Source: JARRRD01 sp037381085
GTDB taxonomy: Bacteria > Nitrospirota > Thermodesulfovibrionia > Thermodesulfovibrionales > UBA6898
Direction of reading: 5' to 3'
DNA length: 25,542 bases
NCBI GenBank assembly: GCA_037381085.1
Contig: JARRRD010000032.1
Coordinates: 1-25,542 of the forward strand
Shown here piece by piece: positions 14,476 through 22,914 of the stretch. Positions within the stretch are counted from its first letter, which is position 1. Every line of letters begins with the position of its first letter. The notes beneath the pieces are model-generated. The model was given only the letters and a program-made list of their open reading frames with translations, had not been told where the DNA came from and did no database searches. A program made the translations under genes and the position numbers.

Positions 14476-14564
14476 GATAGGGGCGAGGCCGGTGAACAAA
14501 GTTCTGAAAATCCTCCGACGGGAAGGGAGCGACTGAAGGTGAATAAGGATACCTCACAGGCGGA

Positions 14565-14594
14565 TTGCAAATTGCGAAAAGGTTGAAGTATTCT
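14565..14594 (+). promoter_or_regulatory. Candidate promoter of the peptide transporter genes
   Basis: TTGCAA (14565-14570) and TATTCT (14589-14594) are 18 bp apart. The -10 ends 7 nt before the ATG at 14602, again leaving almost no leader, and no clear Shine-Dalgarno is present. Confidence 0.35.
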
Positions 14595-14601
14595 TTAAAA
14601 G

Positions 14602-16245
14602 ATGAAGCGCGTTCTTTGCCTTCTTATGGTTCTCACCGTCGGTCTTCTTGTCTCCGGTTGCCGGAAAGGGCCGTCGGGAGAGACACTGAAAGACTTCAAG
14701 AAAGGTACATACCCGCCTGCATACGGAGGCACCCTGGTAGTGGGCAGCATCGGAGAGCCGAGGGTCCTTATCCCCATGCTCTCCGGAGACAGCGCGTCCC
14801 AGGATGTGGCTGGCCTGATTTTCAACGGCCTTGTGAAATATGACACCGACCTCAGGGTGGTCGGCGACCTTGCGAAATCCTGGGATATCTCGCCCGACGG
14901 TCTTGTTATCACCTTTCATCTCAGAAAGGGAGTGAAATGGACCGATGGCGCAGAGTTCACGGCCGATGACGTGATGTTCGGCTATAAGACAATAATCAGC
15001 AAGAATACGCCCACTGCATACAGCGAGGATTTCAAGCAGGTGAAGAAGGCGGAGGTGGTCGATAAATATACCTTCAGAGTCACCTACGCAAAGCCTTTTG
15101 CCCCGGCCCTTACTTCATGGGGGAACCTTGTCGTTTTACCCAAACATCTCCTTGAAGGCGGAGACATAACGAAGAGTCCTCTCGGTCGCAACCCTGTCGG
15201 CATGGGACCGTACAGGTTGAGGAAGTGGATATCGGGGCAGGAGCTTATTCTCGATTCCAACAGGGATTATTTCGAGGGAAGGCCTTACATCGACCATTAT
15301 GTTTACAGGATTATCCCCGACCCGGCTACGATGTTTCTCGAACTGCAGGCGGGCGGCCTGGACATGATGGGCCTCACTCCCCTCCAGTATGTGAAGCAGA
15401 CCAACACCGCATACTTCAGGAGGAACTTCCGGAAATTCCGTTATCCCTCATTTGTATATACCTATCTGGGGTTCAACCTCAAGTATCCCCTCTTCAAAGA
15501 CCGACGGGTGCGCCAGGCTATCGCCTATGCCATCGACAAACAGGAGATCGTGGACGTAGTCCTTTTCGGACTCGGCAGCGTCGCGACGGGACCTTATGTC
15601 CCTCATACATGGCCCTACAATCCGAACGTCAAACGGTACCCCTATAATCCCGAAAAGGCCAAAAGACTCTTGGCCGGGGCGGGATGGAGGGACACCGACG
15701 GAGACGGGATACTCGACAAGGACGGCAGACCTTTCGAATTCACCATCCTGACTAATATGGGGAATACATCCAGAACGAATACCGCCACGATTATCCAGTG
15801 GAGGCTTGCGAAGGTCGGAATAAAGGTCCACATACGGGCCATAGAGTGGAGCACCTTCATCAATGAATACATAGACAAACGGCGGTTTCAGGCTGTTATC
15901 CTCGGCTGGCAGATCGGCCCCGATCCGGACCAGTACGACATATGGTACTCGGGGAAGACAAAGGAGAAGGAGTTCAATTTCGTCAGCTACAGCAACCCCG
16001 AGGTCGACGCCCTCCTTGAAGAAGGACGGAGGACCTTCAATATAAAGGAGAGAAAAAAGGCATATTTCAAGATCCAGGAGATACTCGCCGGGGACCTTCC
16101 CTATATATTTTTGTATGTTCCCGATGCCACACCCATCGTGAGCGCCCGGTTCAGAGGGATGAGGGCTACACCTATCGGAATTACGTACAATCTGCCCAAA
16201 TGGTATGTCCCGAAACCGTTCCAGCGGCCGGGCATGGTGCCGTAG
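14602..16245 (+). CDS. ABC transporter solute-binding lipoprotein, peptide/nickel (Dpp/Opp) family
   Basis: This 547-residue protein begins with a lipoprotein signal: basic MKR, a hydrophobic core and the lipobox LVSG-C with Cys20. It would be exported, lipidated and anchored in the membrane. The rest is family-5 solute-binding protein, with PRVLIPMLSGD, GLVKYDTDLRVVGDLAKSW, FHLRKGVKWTDGAEFTADDV, GMGPYRLRKW, DRRVRQAIAYAIDKQEIV and AGWRDTDGDGILDKDGRPF all typical. It binds oligopeptides or similar small molecules and hands them to the permeases encoded directly downstream (the next ATG follows the stop with no gap). The substrate cannot be told from the sequence. The ATG at 14602 is the only start that gives a proper signal peptide. 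Confidence 0.92.
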   Translation: MKRVLCLLMVLTVGLLVSGCRKGPSGETLKDFKKGTYPPAYGGTLVVGSIGEPRVLIPMLSGDSASQDVAGLIFNGLVKYDTDLRVVGDLAKSWDISPDGLVITFHLRKGVKWTDGAEFTADDVMFGYKTIISKNTPTAYSEDFKQVKKAEVVDKYTFRVTYAKPFAPALTSWGNLVVLPKHLLEGGDITKSPLGRNPVGMGPYRLRKWISGQELILDSNRDYFEGRPYIDHYVYRIIPDPATMFLELQAGGLDMMGLTPLQYVKQTNTAYFRRNFRKFRYPSFVYTYLGFNLKYPLFKDRRVRQAIAYAIDKQEIVDVVLFGLGSVATGPYVPHTWPYNPNVKRYPYNPEKAKRLLAGAGWRDTDGDGILDKDGRPFEFTILTNMGNTSRTNTATIIQWRLAKVGIKVHIRAIEWSTFINEYIDKRRFQAVILGWQIGPDPDQYDIWYSGKTKEKEFNFVSYSNPEVDALLEEGRRTFNIKERKKAYFKIQEILAGDLPYIFLYVPDATPIVSARFRGMRATPIGITYNLPKWYVPKPFQRPGMVP

Positions 16246-17244
16246 ATGCTTGCCTATCTTGTTAAACGGCTGCTGGAAATGATCCCCACGCTGTTAGGCA
16301 TTACGCTCATCTCTTTCTTCATCATTCACCTGGCGCCGGGCAAGCCCACCGACATTTACACGGCTATGAACCCGAAGATCACACCGGAGGCGCGGGAGAG
16401 GCTGGACAAACTTTACAACCTGGACAAACCCATAACGGTCCAGTACTGGCTCTGGCTGAAGAAGGTCGTCAAACTGGATTTCGGCCGGTCATTTTCCTCC
16501 GACAGAAGGCCCGTGATGGAAAAGATCTGGGACACTCACCAGCCCCTGCTCGAGAGGAGACTCTTCATTACATTCATGATAAACCTCCTCTCCATGATCA
16601 TCATCTTTGCCGTTGCAATACCCATCGGGATCACCTCTGCAGTCCGCCAGAACTCGCTCTACGACAAGGTCACGACAACCACTGTTTTCTTCGGTTTCGC
16701 AATACCCTCTTTCTGGCTTGCCCTGCTGCTGATGATCCTCTTCGGCGTCTATCTCCACTGGCTCCCCATATCGGGTCTGAAATCGATGGACTACGATTCA
16801 CTTTCCCTGCTGGGCAAGATATGGGACAGGACCGACCATCTCATCCTGCCCCTCTTTGTTTCGGCCTTTACAGGCCTGGCCGGTGCTTCGAGATACATGC
16901 GGAGCAGCATGCTTGAAGTGATCAGACAGGACTATATAACAGTGGCAAGGGCCAAGGGGCTGCCGGAGAAGACCGTCATCTACCGGCACGCGGCGAGAAA
17001 TGCCTTGCTCCCTATCATCACCCTCTTCGGGCTTTCCATCCCGGGTTTGATCGGAGGAAGTGTCATATTCGAGAACATCTTCGGCATCCCCGGGATGGGG
17101 CAGCTGTTCTACATGAGCGTAATGATGAGGGATTATCCGACGGTGATGGGCATTCTGACCATAGGCGCCCTTCTGACCCTCGTCGGCAACCTGATGGCGG
17201 ACATAGGGTACATGATGATTGATCCGAGGATCAGGGCGAGATAA
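16246..17244 (+). CDS. ABC transporter permease, DppB/OppB type
   Basis: The 332-residue inner-membrane protein starts MLAYLVKRLLEMIPTLLGITLISFFIIHLAPG, the standard DppB/OppB N-terminal span. It has about six spans in all. The cytoplasmic EAA loop, which contacts the ATPase, is EVIRQDYITVARAKGLPEKTVIYRHAARNALLP, with the expected AxAxGL core. FENIFGIPGMGQLFY and a C-terminal MMIDPRIRAR close the protein, as is usual. The ATG abuts the stop codon of the binding-protein gene, so the two are translationally coupled. It should pair with the DppC-type protein that follows to form the membrane channel. Confidence 0.93.
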   Translation: MLAYLVKRLLEMIPTLLGITLISFFIIHLAPGKPTDIYTAMNPKITPEARERLDKLYNLDKPITVQYWLWLKKVVKLDFGRSFSSDRRPVMEKIWDTHQPLLERRLFITFMINLLSMIIIFAVAIPIGITSAVRQNSLYDKVTTTTVFFGFAIPSFWLALLLMILFGVYLHWLPISGLKSMDYDSLSLLGKIWDRTDHLILPLFVSAFTGLAGASRYMRSSMLEVIRQDYITVARAKGLPEKTVIYRHAARNALLPIITLFGLSIPGLIGGSVIFENIFGIPGMGQLFYMSVMMRDYPTVMGILTIGALLTLVGNLMADIGYMMIDPRIRAR

Positions 17245-17248
17245 CCAT

Positions 17249-17290
17249 GAATGCGGAAGTCAGAAATCAGAATGCAGAATTAAGAACGCG
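17249..17290 (+). repeat. Degenerate CAGAA-type repeat between the two permease genes
   Basis: The 79-bp gap between the two permease genes contains a purine-rich run with recurring CAGAA/AGAAT units (GTCAGAAATCAGAATGCAGAA, then TAAGAA). It can be read as an N-terminal extension of the DppC frame but has no protein-like character. It looks like another short repeat insertion that separated two normally adjacent genes. Confidence 0.45.
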
Positions 17291-17323
17291 AGCGTCGGGA
17301 TATCGGAAAACAGGGGTACTGCG

Positions 17324-18184
17324 GTGAAACAACGATCCATGAAAAGCATGTTCTGGAGCCGCTTCAAGACTAACCGTCTTGCCTTGTCCGGCGGGATCAT
17401 TGTAACGGCCCTTTTTCTCATAGCCATCCTGGCCTCTGTGATTTCTCCCTATAATCCCGAAAATATCGACAGGCATCACGTCCTTGAGGCCCCCAGCCTT
17501 CATCATCCCCTCGGGACCGACGATCTGGGCAGGGACGTCCTGAGCAGGATGATTTACGGTGCCCGCATTTCCCTGTCGGTCGGTTTTGTCGCGGTGGGTA
17601 TATCGAGCCTGATCGGCATGATTCTTGGTGCTTTGGCCGGATATTACGGCGGCTGGACGGACAGGATCATCATGAGGTTTATCGATATAATGCTCTCCAT
17701 CCCCACTTTCTTTCTAATACTGGCCGTGATTGCCTTTGTGGGACCGAGCATATGGAACATAATGGCTGTCATCGGTCTGACGTCATGGATGGGCGTGGCG
17801 AGGCTTGTGAGGGCCGAATTTCTGTCGCTGAAGGAAAGGGAATTCGTCCTTGCAGCCAGGGCGATAGGCGCAGGTGATATTCGCATAATATTCCGGCACA
17901 TCATGATAAACAGCATGGCTCCGGTGCTTGTTTCGGCGATCCTTGGCGTCGCCGGCGCCGTTCTTGTCGAGTCCGCCCTGAGTTTCCTCGGCATCGGTGT
18001 CCAGCCTCCTACGCCCAGCTGGGGGAACATTCTGACCCTGGGGAAGGACAACATAGAGATTGCATGGTGGTTGTCGGTCTTCCCCGGCCTGGCCATTCTC
18101 GTTACTGTTCTCGGTTACAACCTTCTCGGCGAGGGAATAAGGGACGCCATAGACCCGAGGCTCTGGGAAACCGAGCGGAGGTGA
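17324..18184 (+). CDS. ABC transporter permease, DppC/OppC type
   Basis: This 286-residue inner-membrane protein is the second permease of the peptide transporter. It shows the family N-terminus (FWSRFKTNRLALSGGIIV, one span), then the periplasmic PYNPENIDRHHVLEAPSLHHPLGTDDLGRDVLSRMIYGARISL, the DppC hallmark. Five more spans follow. The EAA loop is EFLSLKEREFVLAARAIGAGDIRIIFRHIM, and GVQPPTPSWGNIL precedes the end. GTG 17324 was chosen because the family region begins right after it and GGGGT lies just upstream. ATG 17339 is the alternative. The open frame reaches back to 17219, inside the previous gene, but that part is repeat sequence. The ATP-binding subunits (DppD/DppF) are not downstream, as glnE follows, so they must be encoded elsewhere. 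Confidence 0.92.
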   Translation: MKQRSMKSMFWSRFKTNRLALSGGIIVTALFLIAILASVISPYNPENIDRHHVLEAPSLHHPLGTDDLGRDVLSRMIYGARISLSVGFVAVGISSLIGMILGALAGYYGGWTDRIIMRFIDIMLSIPTFFLILAVIAFVGPSIWNIMAVIGLTSWMGVARLVRAEFLSLKEREFVLAARAIGAGDIRIIFRHIMINSMAPVLVSAILGVAGAVLVESALSFLGIGVQPPTPSWGNILTLGKDNIEIAWWLSVFPGLAILVTVLGYNLLGEGIRDAIDPRLWETERR

Positions 18185-18258
18185 TCAGACAGGGCAGTCC
18201 AATCTAGCACGCTCTTTTTCAACTGCAGTTCCCGCGTTGATGATGTACCATATCAGTA

Positions 18259-21075
18259 ATGCGTGAAAATCTTCTGAAGGAAGCCGCCCGTACCACTCCC
18301 GACCCCGGAAGATCTTTCAACAATCTCCTGTCCTTCCTCTCCGAAAATCCTTCGCGGATCGAAGAACTGGAAGACAATATCCGTCCCATATCCATGCTTT
18401 TCAGCTTCAGTCAGTTCCTGGCCAACTACTGCATTACAAACCCTGAAACCCTCTTCGGTGCTTTGAGGGATTTGGACTCTCCCCGGGACCGGAACTCCCT
18501 TTGTGCCTCCCTGCGAGATAAGTTTATCGCCGTGACTGAACGAGAGGGCGGACGTACTTCTTCCGGCCTGTCCCTTGATTCTCATATGACTGTCGTAAGG
18601 AGATTCAGGATGGACGAAATTCTGCGCATCACTTTGAGGGATATTCTCGGAAAGGCAGACCTCGTGGACGTCATGCTGGAACTCAGCACTCTCGCGGACG
18701 TCATCATCGAAAACTCTCTCCGCGTGGCAAGGGAGTCGCTTAACGAAATTTACGGTCTCCCGAAAAATGACGCGTTTGCGGTTATCGCATTGGGGAAACT
18801 CGGCGGAGAAGAACTGAATTTCAGCTCCGATGTCGATCTCATTTATGTCTATGGGAGCGAGGCCGGTGAAACGGCGGGAGACGCGACACAGAGGGGGACC
18901 TGCAAGAACAGGATCAGCAACCATGAGTACTACTGCAAGCTCGGGGAATCTCTCACCCGTTTTTTGTCTTTGAACACGGGTGACGGCTTTGCATACAGGG
19001 TCGACCTGAGACTGCGGCCGGAAGGTCGGAGAGGGGCCATTTCCATTGCCCTCAGCGGTTATGAAACATATTATGAATCCTGGGGAAGGGCCTGGGAAAG
19101 GGCTATGCTTATAAGGGCGCGGCCTGTTGCCGGAGAAGCGGGGCTCGGGAATGAGTTTGTCGAGACGGTCAGGCCGTTTGTGTACCGGAAATATCTTGAC
19201 TACAGCTCTATCGACGAGATAAGGCAGTTGAAGGCCAGGATCGATACGACGTTCAAGAAGGGGGACATAAAAAGAGGATACGGCGGAATAAGGGAGATAG
19301 AGTTTTTTGCTCAGGCACTGCAACTGCTTTACGGCGGCAGGGAGCCGCTCGTAAGAGAGCGCAGCACGCTTAAGGCGCTGCACCGTCTCCTGCAGAAGGC
19401 CCTGATAGGGCAAGGCGATTATTCTGCGCTTGCCGGCAGCTACTACTATCTCAGGACGCTCGAACACAGACTCCAGCAGGTCAACGACCTCCAGACCCAC
19501 ACCTTGCCGTCCGGTGGGGCCGATCAGGATGCGCTCGCCAGGAAGATGGGATTTAACGACAGGAAGGCATTTATTGCAGACCTTGAGAAGACAAGGGCGG
19601 GCGTGAGACATATCTATGACTCCCTTTTTGCCGACAAAGAGGCCCGAACGTCGGGGAGAGGGACATTTTTTGACGAGGAGCTCTCTGATGCCGAACTGCG
19701 GCAGGCGCTGTCGGCCGCCGGTGTCAAAGATCCGGACAGGGCCGTGCGCAATATCAGGGCTATCAAAGACAGCACGATTACCTTCCAGACACTGAGGGGA
19801 AGAAGGCTCCTGGGTGAAATACTCCCTAAATTTGTCGACTCTGCACTCGCCAGCACCGAGCCGGATGCTGCCCTGAACCACCTCCAGTCTTTCGCGGCTC
19901 TCCTTGGCTTGAATGAATCTTATCTTGAAATGTTCAGCGGGGAACAGGTGCTGATCGACACGCTTACCTATGTATTTGCCCAGAGCGAATATCTGTCGAG
20001 AATGCTCATGGCCAGACCTCAGCACCTGGAGATGATAGGATGGCAGACGAGCCTGAAAAAGAGTCTGTCCGGACTCATCAGGGAGGTGCGGGCCGGCATC
20101 GAGGACAGACGTTCCGTCGGCGAGGCGATAAGGCTGCTAAGAAGGGCCGAGGAGATCAGGCTGGGACTCCTATTCCTTCGAAAGAAAGTGGACAGGGCAG
20201 ACGTGAGCAGGGGATTGAGCAAGGCGGCCGAGGCGATACTGCGTGTGTGCGCGGAACACATTGACGGAGGCATGGAGGATTTGGCGGTGATCGGTCTGGG
20301 CAAACTCGGCGGGCGCGAGATTACCTTTGGCTCGGACCTCGACCTTATATTTGTTGCCCGGGCGGGAGTAACACAGTCGAATACAAGGGCGGCCGAAAAA
20401 CTGTTGAGGGTGCTGATTTCCTATACGCGAGAGGGAATCGCTTACAGCGTTGACACGAGGCTGCGCCCGGATGGTTCGAAAGGGCCGCTTGTATCGCCGG
20501 TCGCGAGTTTCAGGGAATACTATGCGAGGACAGCGGCGTTCTGGGAATTCCAGGCACTTCTGAAGGCCAGGCCGGTGGCGGGAAGCCGGGAGACGGGCGC
20601 GGCCTTCATCCGCATGGCGAATGAAGCGCTGATATCAAAGGGCGCAGAGATATCGGCAGAGGATATAAAGCAGATGAGAGAAAGGATCCTGACAGAGCTC
20701 TCGAAGGAGTCCGAAGGGTACGACATCAAACTCGGCCCGGGCGGTATCGAGGACATAGAATTTACAGTCCAGTATCTGCAGCTGCGCAATTGCGCTATGC
20801 ACCCCGGCGTATTGGTCCAGGGAACCACAGACGCGGTCAAACGCCTCGATGAAGCCGGCCGTGCTATGAAGGAGGCATATCTCTTTTACCGCACCGTCGA
20901 GGGTTTTCTCAGACTCAAAGGAGAAAACATCCTGAAGAGGAAAGGCAGCATACTCAACGATACAGCCGGGTTTATGGGGTTTGGGACTGTCGATGGTTTT
21001 GTCGGGCATCTCGAGAAAAAAAGAGAGGAGAGTCGTGCAATCACGGATAAGTATCTTGGCCGGCCCGACGGATAA
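18259..21075 (+). CDS. glnE: Bifunctional glutamine-synthetase adenylyltransferase/deadenylase
   Basis: The 938-residue product matches GlnE, the cytoplasmic enzyme that inactivates glutamine synthetase by adding AMP to a tyrosine and reactivates it by phosphorolysis, under control of PII and glutamine. Two nucleotidyltransferase domains are clear: the N-terminal (deadenylylase) one with ALGKLGGEELNFSSDVDLIYVYG near residues 175-198, and the C-terminal (adenylyltransferase) one with GLGKLGGREITFGSDLDLIFVA near 676-698. Each is followed by its helical part: YGGIREIEFFAQALQLLYG after the first, and LGPGGIEDIEFTVQYLQLR after the second. The ATG at 18259 has no Shine-Dalgarno, and a weak -10 (TACCAT, 18246-18251) is nearby. 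The length fits the family (about 945). A long opposite-strand open frame over its 5' half is a coding shadow. It stands alone between the transporter genes and a convergent gene. Confidence 0.95.
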   Translation: MRENLLKEAARTTPDPGRSFNNLLSFLSENPSRIEELEDNIRPISMLFSFSQFLANYCITNPETLFGALRDLDSPRDRNSLCASLRDKFIAVTEREGGRTSSGLSLDSHMTVVRRFRMDEILRITLRDILGKADLVDVMLELSTLADVIIENSLRVARESLNEIYGLPKNDAFAVIALGKLGGEELNFSSDVDLIYVYGSEAGETAGDATQRGTCKNRISNHEYYCKLGESLTRFLSLNTGDGFAYRVDLRLRPEGRRGAISIALSGYETYYESWGRAWERAMLIRARPVAGEAGLGNEFVETVRPFVYRKYLDYSSIDEIRQLKARIDTTFKKGDIKRGYGGIREIEFFAQALQLLYGGREPLVRERSTLKALHRLLQKALIGQGDYSALAGSYYYLRTLEHRLQQVNDLQTHTLPSGGADQDALARKMGFNDRKAFIADLEKTRAGVRHIYDSLFADKEARTSGRGTFFDEELSDAELRQALSAAGVKDPDRAVRNIRAIKDSTITFQTLRGRRLLGEILPKFVDSALASTEPDAALNHLQSFAALLGLNESYLEMFSGEQVLIDTLTYVFAQSEYLSRMLMARPQHLEMIGWQTSLKKSLSGLIREVRAGIEDRRSVGEAIRLLRRAEEIRLGLLFLRKKVDRADVSRGLSKAAEAILRVCAEHIDGGMEDLAVIGLGKLGGREITFGSDLDLIFVARAGVTQSNTRAAEKLLRVLISYTREGIAYSVDTRLRPDGSKGPLVSPVASFREYYARTAAFWEFQALLKARPVAGSRETGAAFIRMANEALISKGAEISAEDIKQMRERILTELSKESEGYDIKLGPGGIEDIEFTVQYLQLRNCAMHPGVLVQGTTDAVKRLDEAGRAMKEAYLFYRTVEGFLRLKGENILKRKGSILNDTAGFMGFGTVDGFVGHLEKKREESRAITDKYLGRPDG

Positions 21076-21085
21076 ATCCATAAAT

Positions 21086-21119
21086 CCCGGACAACTGCCG
21101 GGGACAATGTCTTTTCCCT
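21086..21119 (+). terminator. Possible terminator of glnE
   Basis: CCCGG (21086-21090) and CCGGG (21098-21102) form a 5-bp GC stem with a 7-nt loop. The T-rich CTTTTCCCTTT lies about 9 nt further on. The spacing is loose, so this is a moderate candidate between the convergent glnE and zinc-ribbon genes. Confidence 0.35.
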
Positions 21120-21148
21120 TTAAGCTATATGCGTAAATGATATGAAGT

Positions 21149-22723
21149 CTATTGCTGAAGAAGGTTTTTGGGGATGGATATCTTCCCGAAGGGTGAGGAG
21201 AGGTATGCCCCATGTATCCTGAACGGCACCCATGTGAGTGTAGATCCCGAGAGGGGAAGAGTGTCGGGGGCGTTTGTCCGGAACTCGCCGGCTCCGCGCG
21301 CCGCCAGAATGGCCTGGACGAACTGGGCGAGCAGGGCCGCGTCTTCCGTGTCATAGTAACAGCCGGAGAGATCAAGGTCCTTTGTCTCGCTGACCTTATA
21401 GGAAGGTTGTAGCCTTGATATCTTCAGCCCGAGGTCGAGTAGAAATTTCAGCCTGCGATAGCGGAAGGCCGGCATGAAGAACCGGAAGTTTTCGGATGCT
21501 TTCTGTTCCAGGTGAAGGACCCAGAAAGGGAGGTATTGCACACCGCAGGTTTCGTCCGGGTGCGCTGAGACGGCGATCTGATACGAAACCTCGCAAAGTT
21601 CGCTTCCGCAGATCTGCCATGCCTTGCCGCAGGTCTTGCAGAAGAAGATAGTGTTGTCAGGTCTTACCGGAAAATCCCAGCCGCAGTTGGGACAGGTGAG
21701 AGGCCGGAACCCGACGACCCTGGGATTGTCCCTGAACTCTCTGTCCAGGGTTTCGTAAACGGACACGGGTGCGTCTGCTTTAACTACCGACTCGGATACG
21801 GCGTCTATTATGGTCACAAGCGGCGTGCCTCTGCTTTCCATCTCGACGAACCAGAAAGGGAAATAGACGAGCGAGAGGATTTTGCCGATGACCTTCCGGT
21901 ACAGGAGCTGCATGTCAGGAGCTTTCTTCAGGCCCACTGATTCGGCTGCGTCGGCGCCCATGGCTGGATGTACAATCTTCCCGACGCTCTTAAGCGCTTC
22001 GGGTCGAAAGAGTTCGAGTCTGAGGACGGCAGGCCTTACTCCCAGGGAATAGAGGCCGGCCCCGTCAAGATCGCAGGCCAGGAAATTCTTTTCTATATAT
22101 CTGTCGTTTAAGATGACATTGCCGTTTTCGTAGAGGGAGCCGCCTGCCGGGTGTTTGTGAAACGGCTCCGCAGTCGGCTGCTCAGGCGACGCTCCGATCC
22201 TATGACCGGCACCTTCTTCGGAAAGCGTGGAAAAGGGCCCGTCTACTGTTCCCGGATGGGTCCCGAAGGTCGTTCCAAAGAGGGATCCCATCAGTTCTCC
22301 GGCTGCATCCAGGATCGAGGCCCAGCCTCCGAACATGGAAGTTACATTCTTTCCCTGTGTGGGCCATCCGAGGGCCCCTGCTTCCATCTCTCCGAAATAC
22401 TCCTCCTCCGTCGGAGGTTTCCTCGGTGGAGGTTCCTCCCACGAGAAGTCCTGCCCCGTCATCCTGTAATAGGGGATGAAATAGAGGCGGGCCCTGGTCC
22501 CGCGGAAGTCATCGCGGCCCATGTTCCTCTGGGCCATCACGGCGAGTGCCACCGCCCGATGTTCGTCCAGTTTGGGAGATACGGAGTAACTGAGGAGCTG
22601 TTTTCTGCCGGTGACGAGAAGGTTTGATCCGCAGTGACCGCACGTAACTGCATTCGACCCTTCATTGAAATCCAGAGGCGCGCCGCATGAAGGGCAATCT
22701 GTCGCAACAACAACGCTGTTCAT
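21149..22723 (-). CDS. Double zinc-ribbon protein of unknown function
   Basis: The 524-residue protein has an N-terminal zinc ribbon (CPSC at 10-13, CGHC at 28-31, with a DFNEGSNAVT loop). A second ribbon lies in the last third (CPNCGWDFPVRPDN then FFCKTCGKAW). A third Cys pair, CGSELC, follows. Between them is a largely globular region with YFIPYYRMTG and, later, LVYFPFWFVEME and YLPFWVLHLEQ. These repeated aromatic-Pro-Phe-Trp strands suggest a duplicated beta domain. A low-complexity Gly/Pro/acidic stretch covers about 95-205. No signal peptide or membrane span is seen. It lies downstream of the SPFH/zinc-ribbon gene on the same strand, 191 bp away. Similar zinc-ribbon partners accompany SPFH proteins in membrane-stress operons, but the function is unknown to me. 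The ATG at 22723 immediately precedes the ribbon; its Shine-Dalgarno is weak. Confidence 0.8.
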   Translation of the reverse strand: MNSVVVATDCPSCGAPLDFNEGSNAVTCGHCGSNLLVTGRKQLLSYSVSPKLDEHRAVALAVMAQRNMGRDDFRGTRARLYFIPYYRMTGQDFSWEEPPPRKPPTEEEYFGEMEAGALGWPTQGKNVTSMFGGWASILDAAGELMGSLFGTTFGTHPGTVDGPFSTLSEEGAGHRIGASPEQPTAEPFHKHPAGGSLYENGNVILNDRYIEKNFLACDLDGAGLYSLGVRPAVLRLELFRPEALKSVGKIVHPAMGADAAESVGLKKAPDMQLLYRKVIGKILSLVYFPFWFVEMESRGTPLVTIIDAVSESVVKADAPVSVYETLDREFRDNPRVVGFRPLTCPNCGWDFPVRPDNTIFFCKTCGKAWQICGSELCEVSYQIAVSAHPDETCGVQYLPFWVLHLEQKASENFRFFMPAFRYRRLKFLLDLGLKISRLQPSYKVSETKDLDLSGCYYDTEDAALLAQFVQAILAARGAGEFRTNAPDTLPLSGSTLTWVPFRIHGAYLSSPFGKISIPKNLLQQ

Positions 22724-22820
22724 GGATTTAGCGCCATCCGCCGGTTATCAGTGAACATGGCTTGCAGTCCGCACGCAAATCGGTTGATTCACTGGAAACG
22801 GTGTCAATCCCTTCTAAAAA

Positions 22821-22851
22821 CGAAGAAAGATTCCGGACAAGCCGGAATGAC
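22821..22851 (+). repeat. Half-copy of the dispersed palindromic repeat (copy 3)
   Basis: This 31-bp copy differs from the right half of the full element (9391-9421) at a single position, CGAAGAAAGA instead of CGAAGAAGGA. It lies between the SPFH gene and the zinc-ribbon gene. Here it may have been inserted into an operon and could affect read-through. Confidence 0.85.
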
Positions 22852-22914
22852 AGCGATGGCGAACTCTCCTCTGTCCGGCTGCCGCATAAATAGTACTGAA
22901 GTAAACATTGAACA

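Noticed and set aside
18253..20025. 590-codon open frame on the minus strand
   Set aside because: It lies entirely opposite glnE, whose plus-strand product has unmistakable conserved motifs across the region. The opposite translation has no recognisable domain, so it is a coding shadow.
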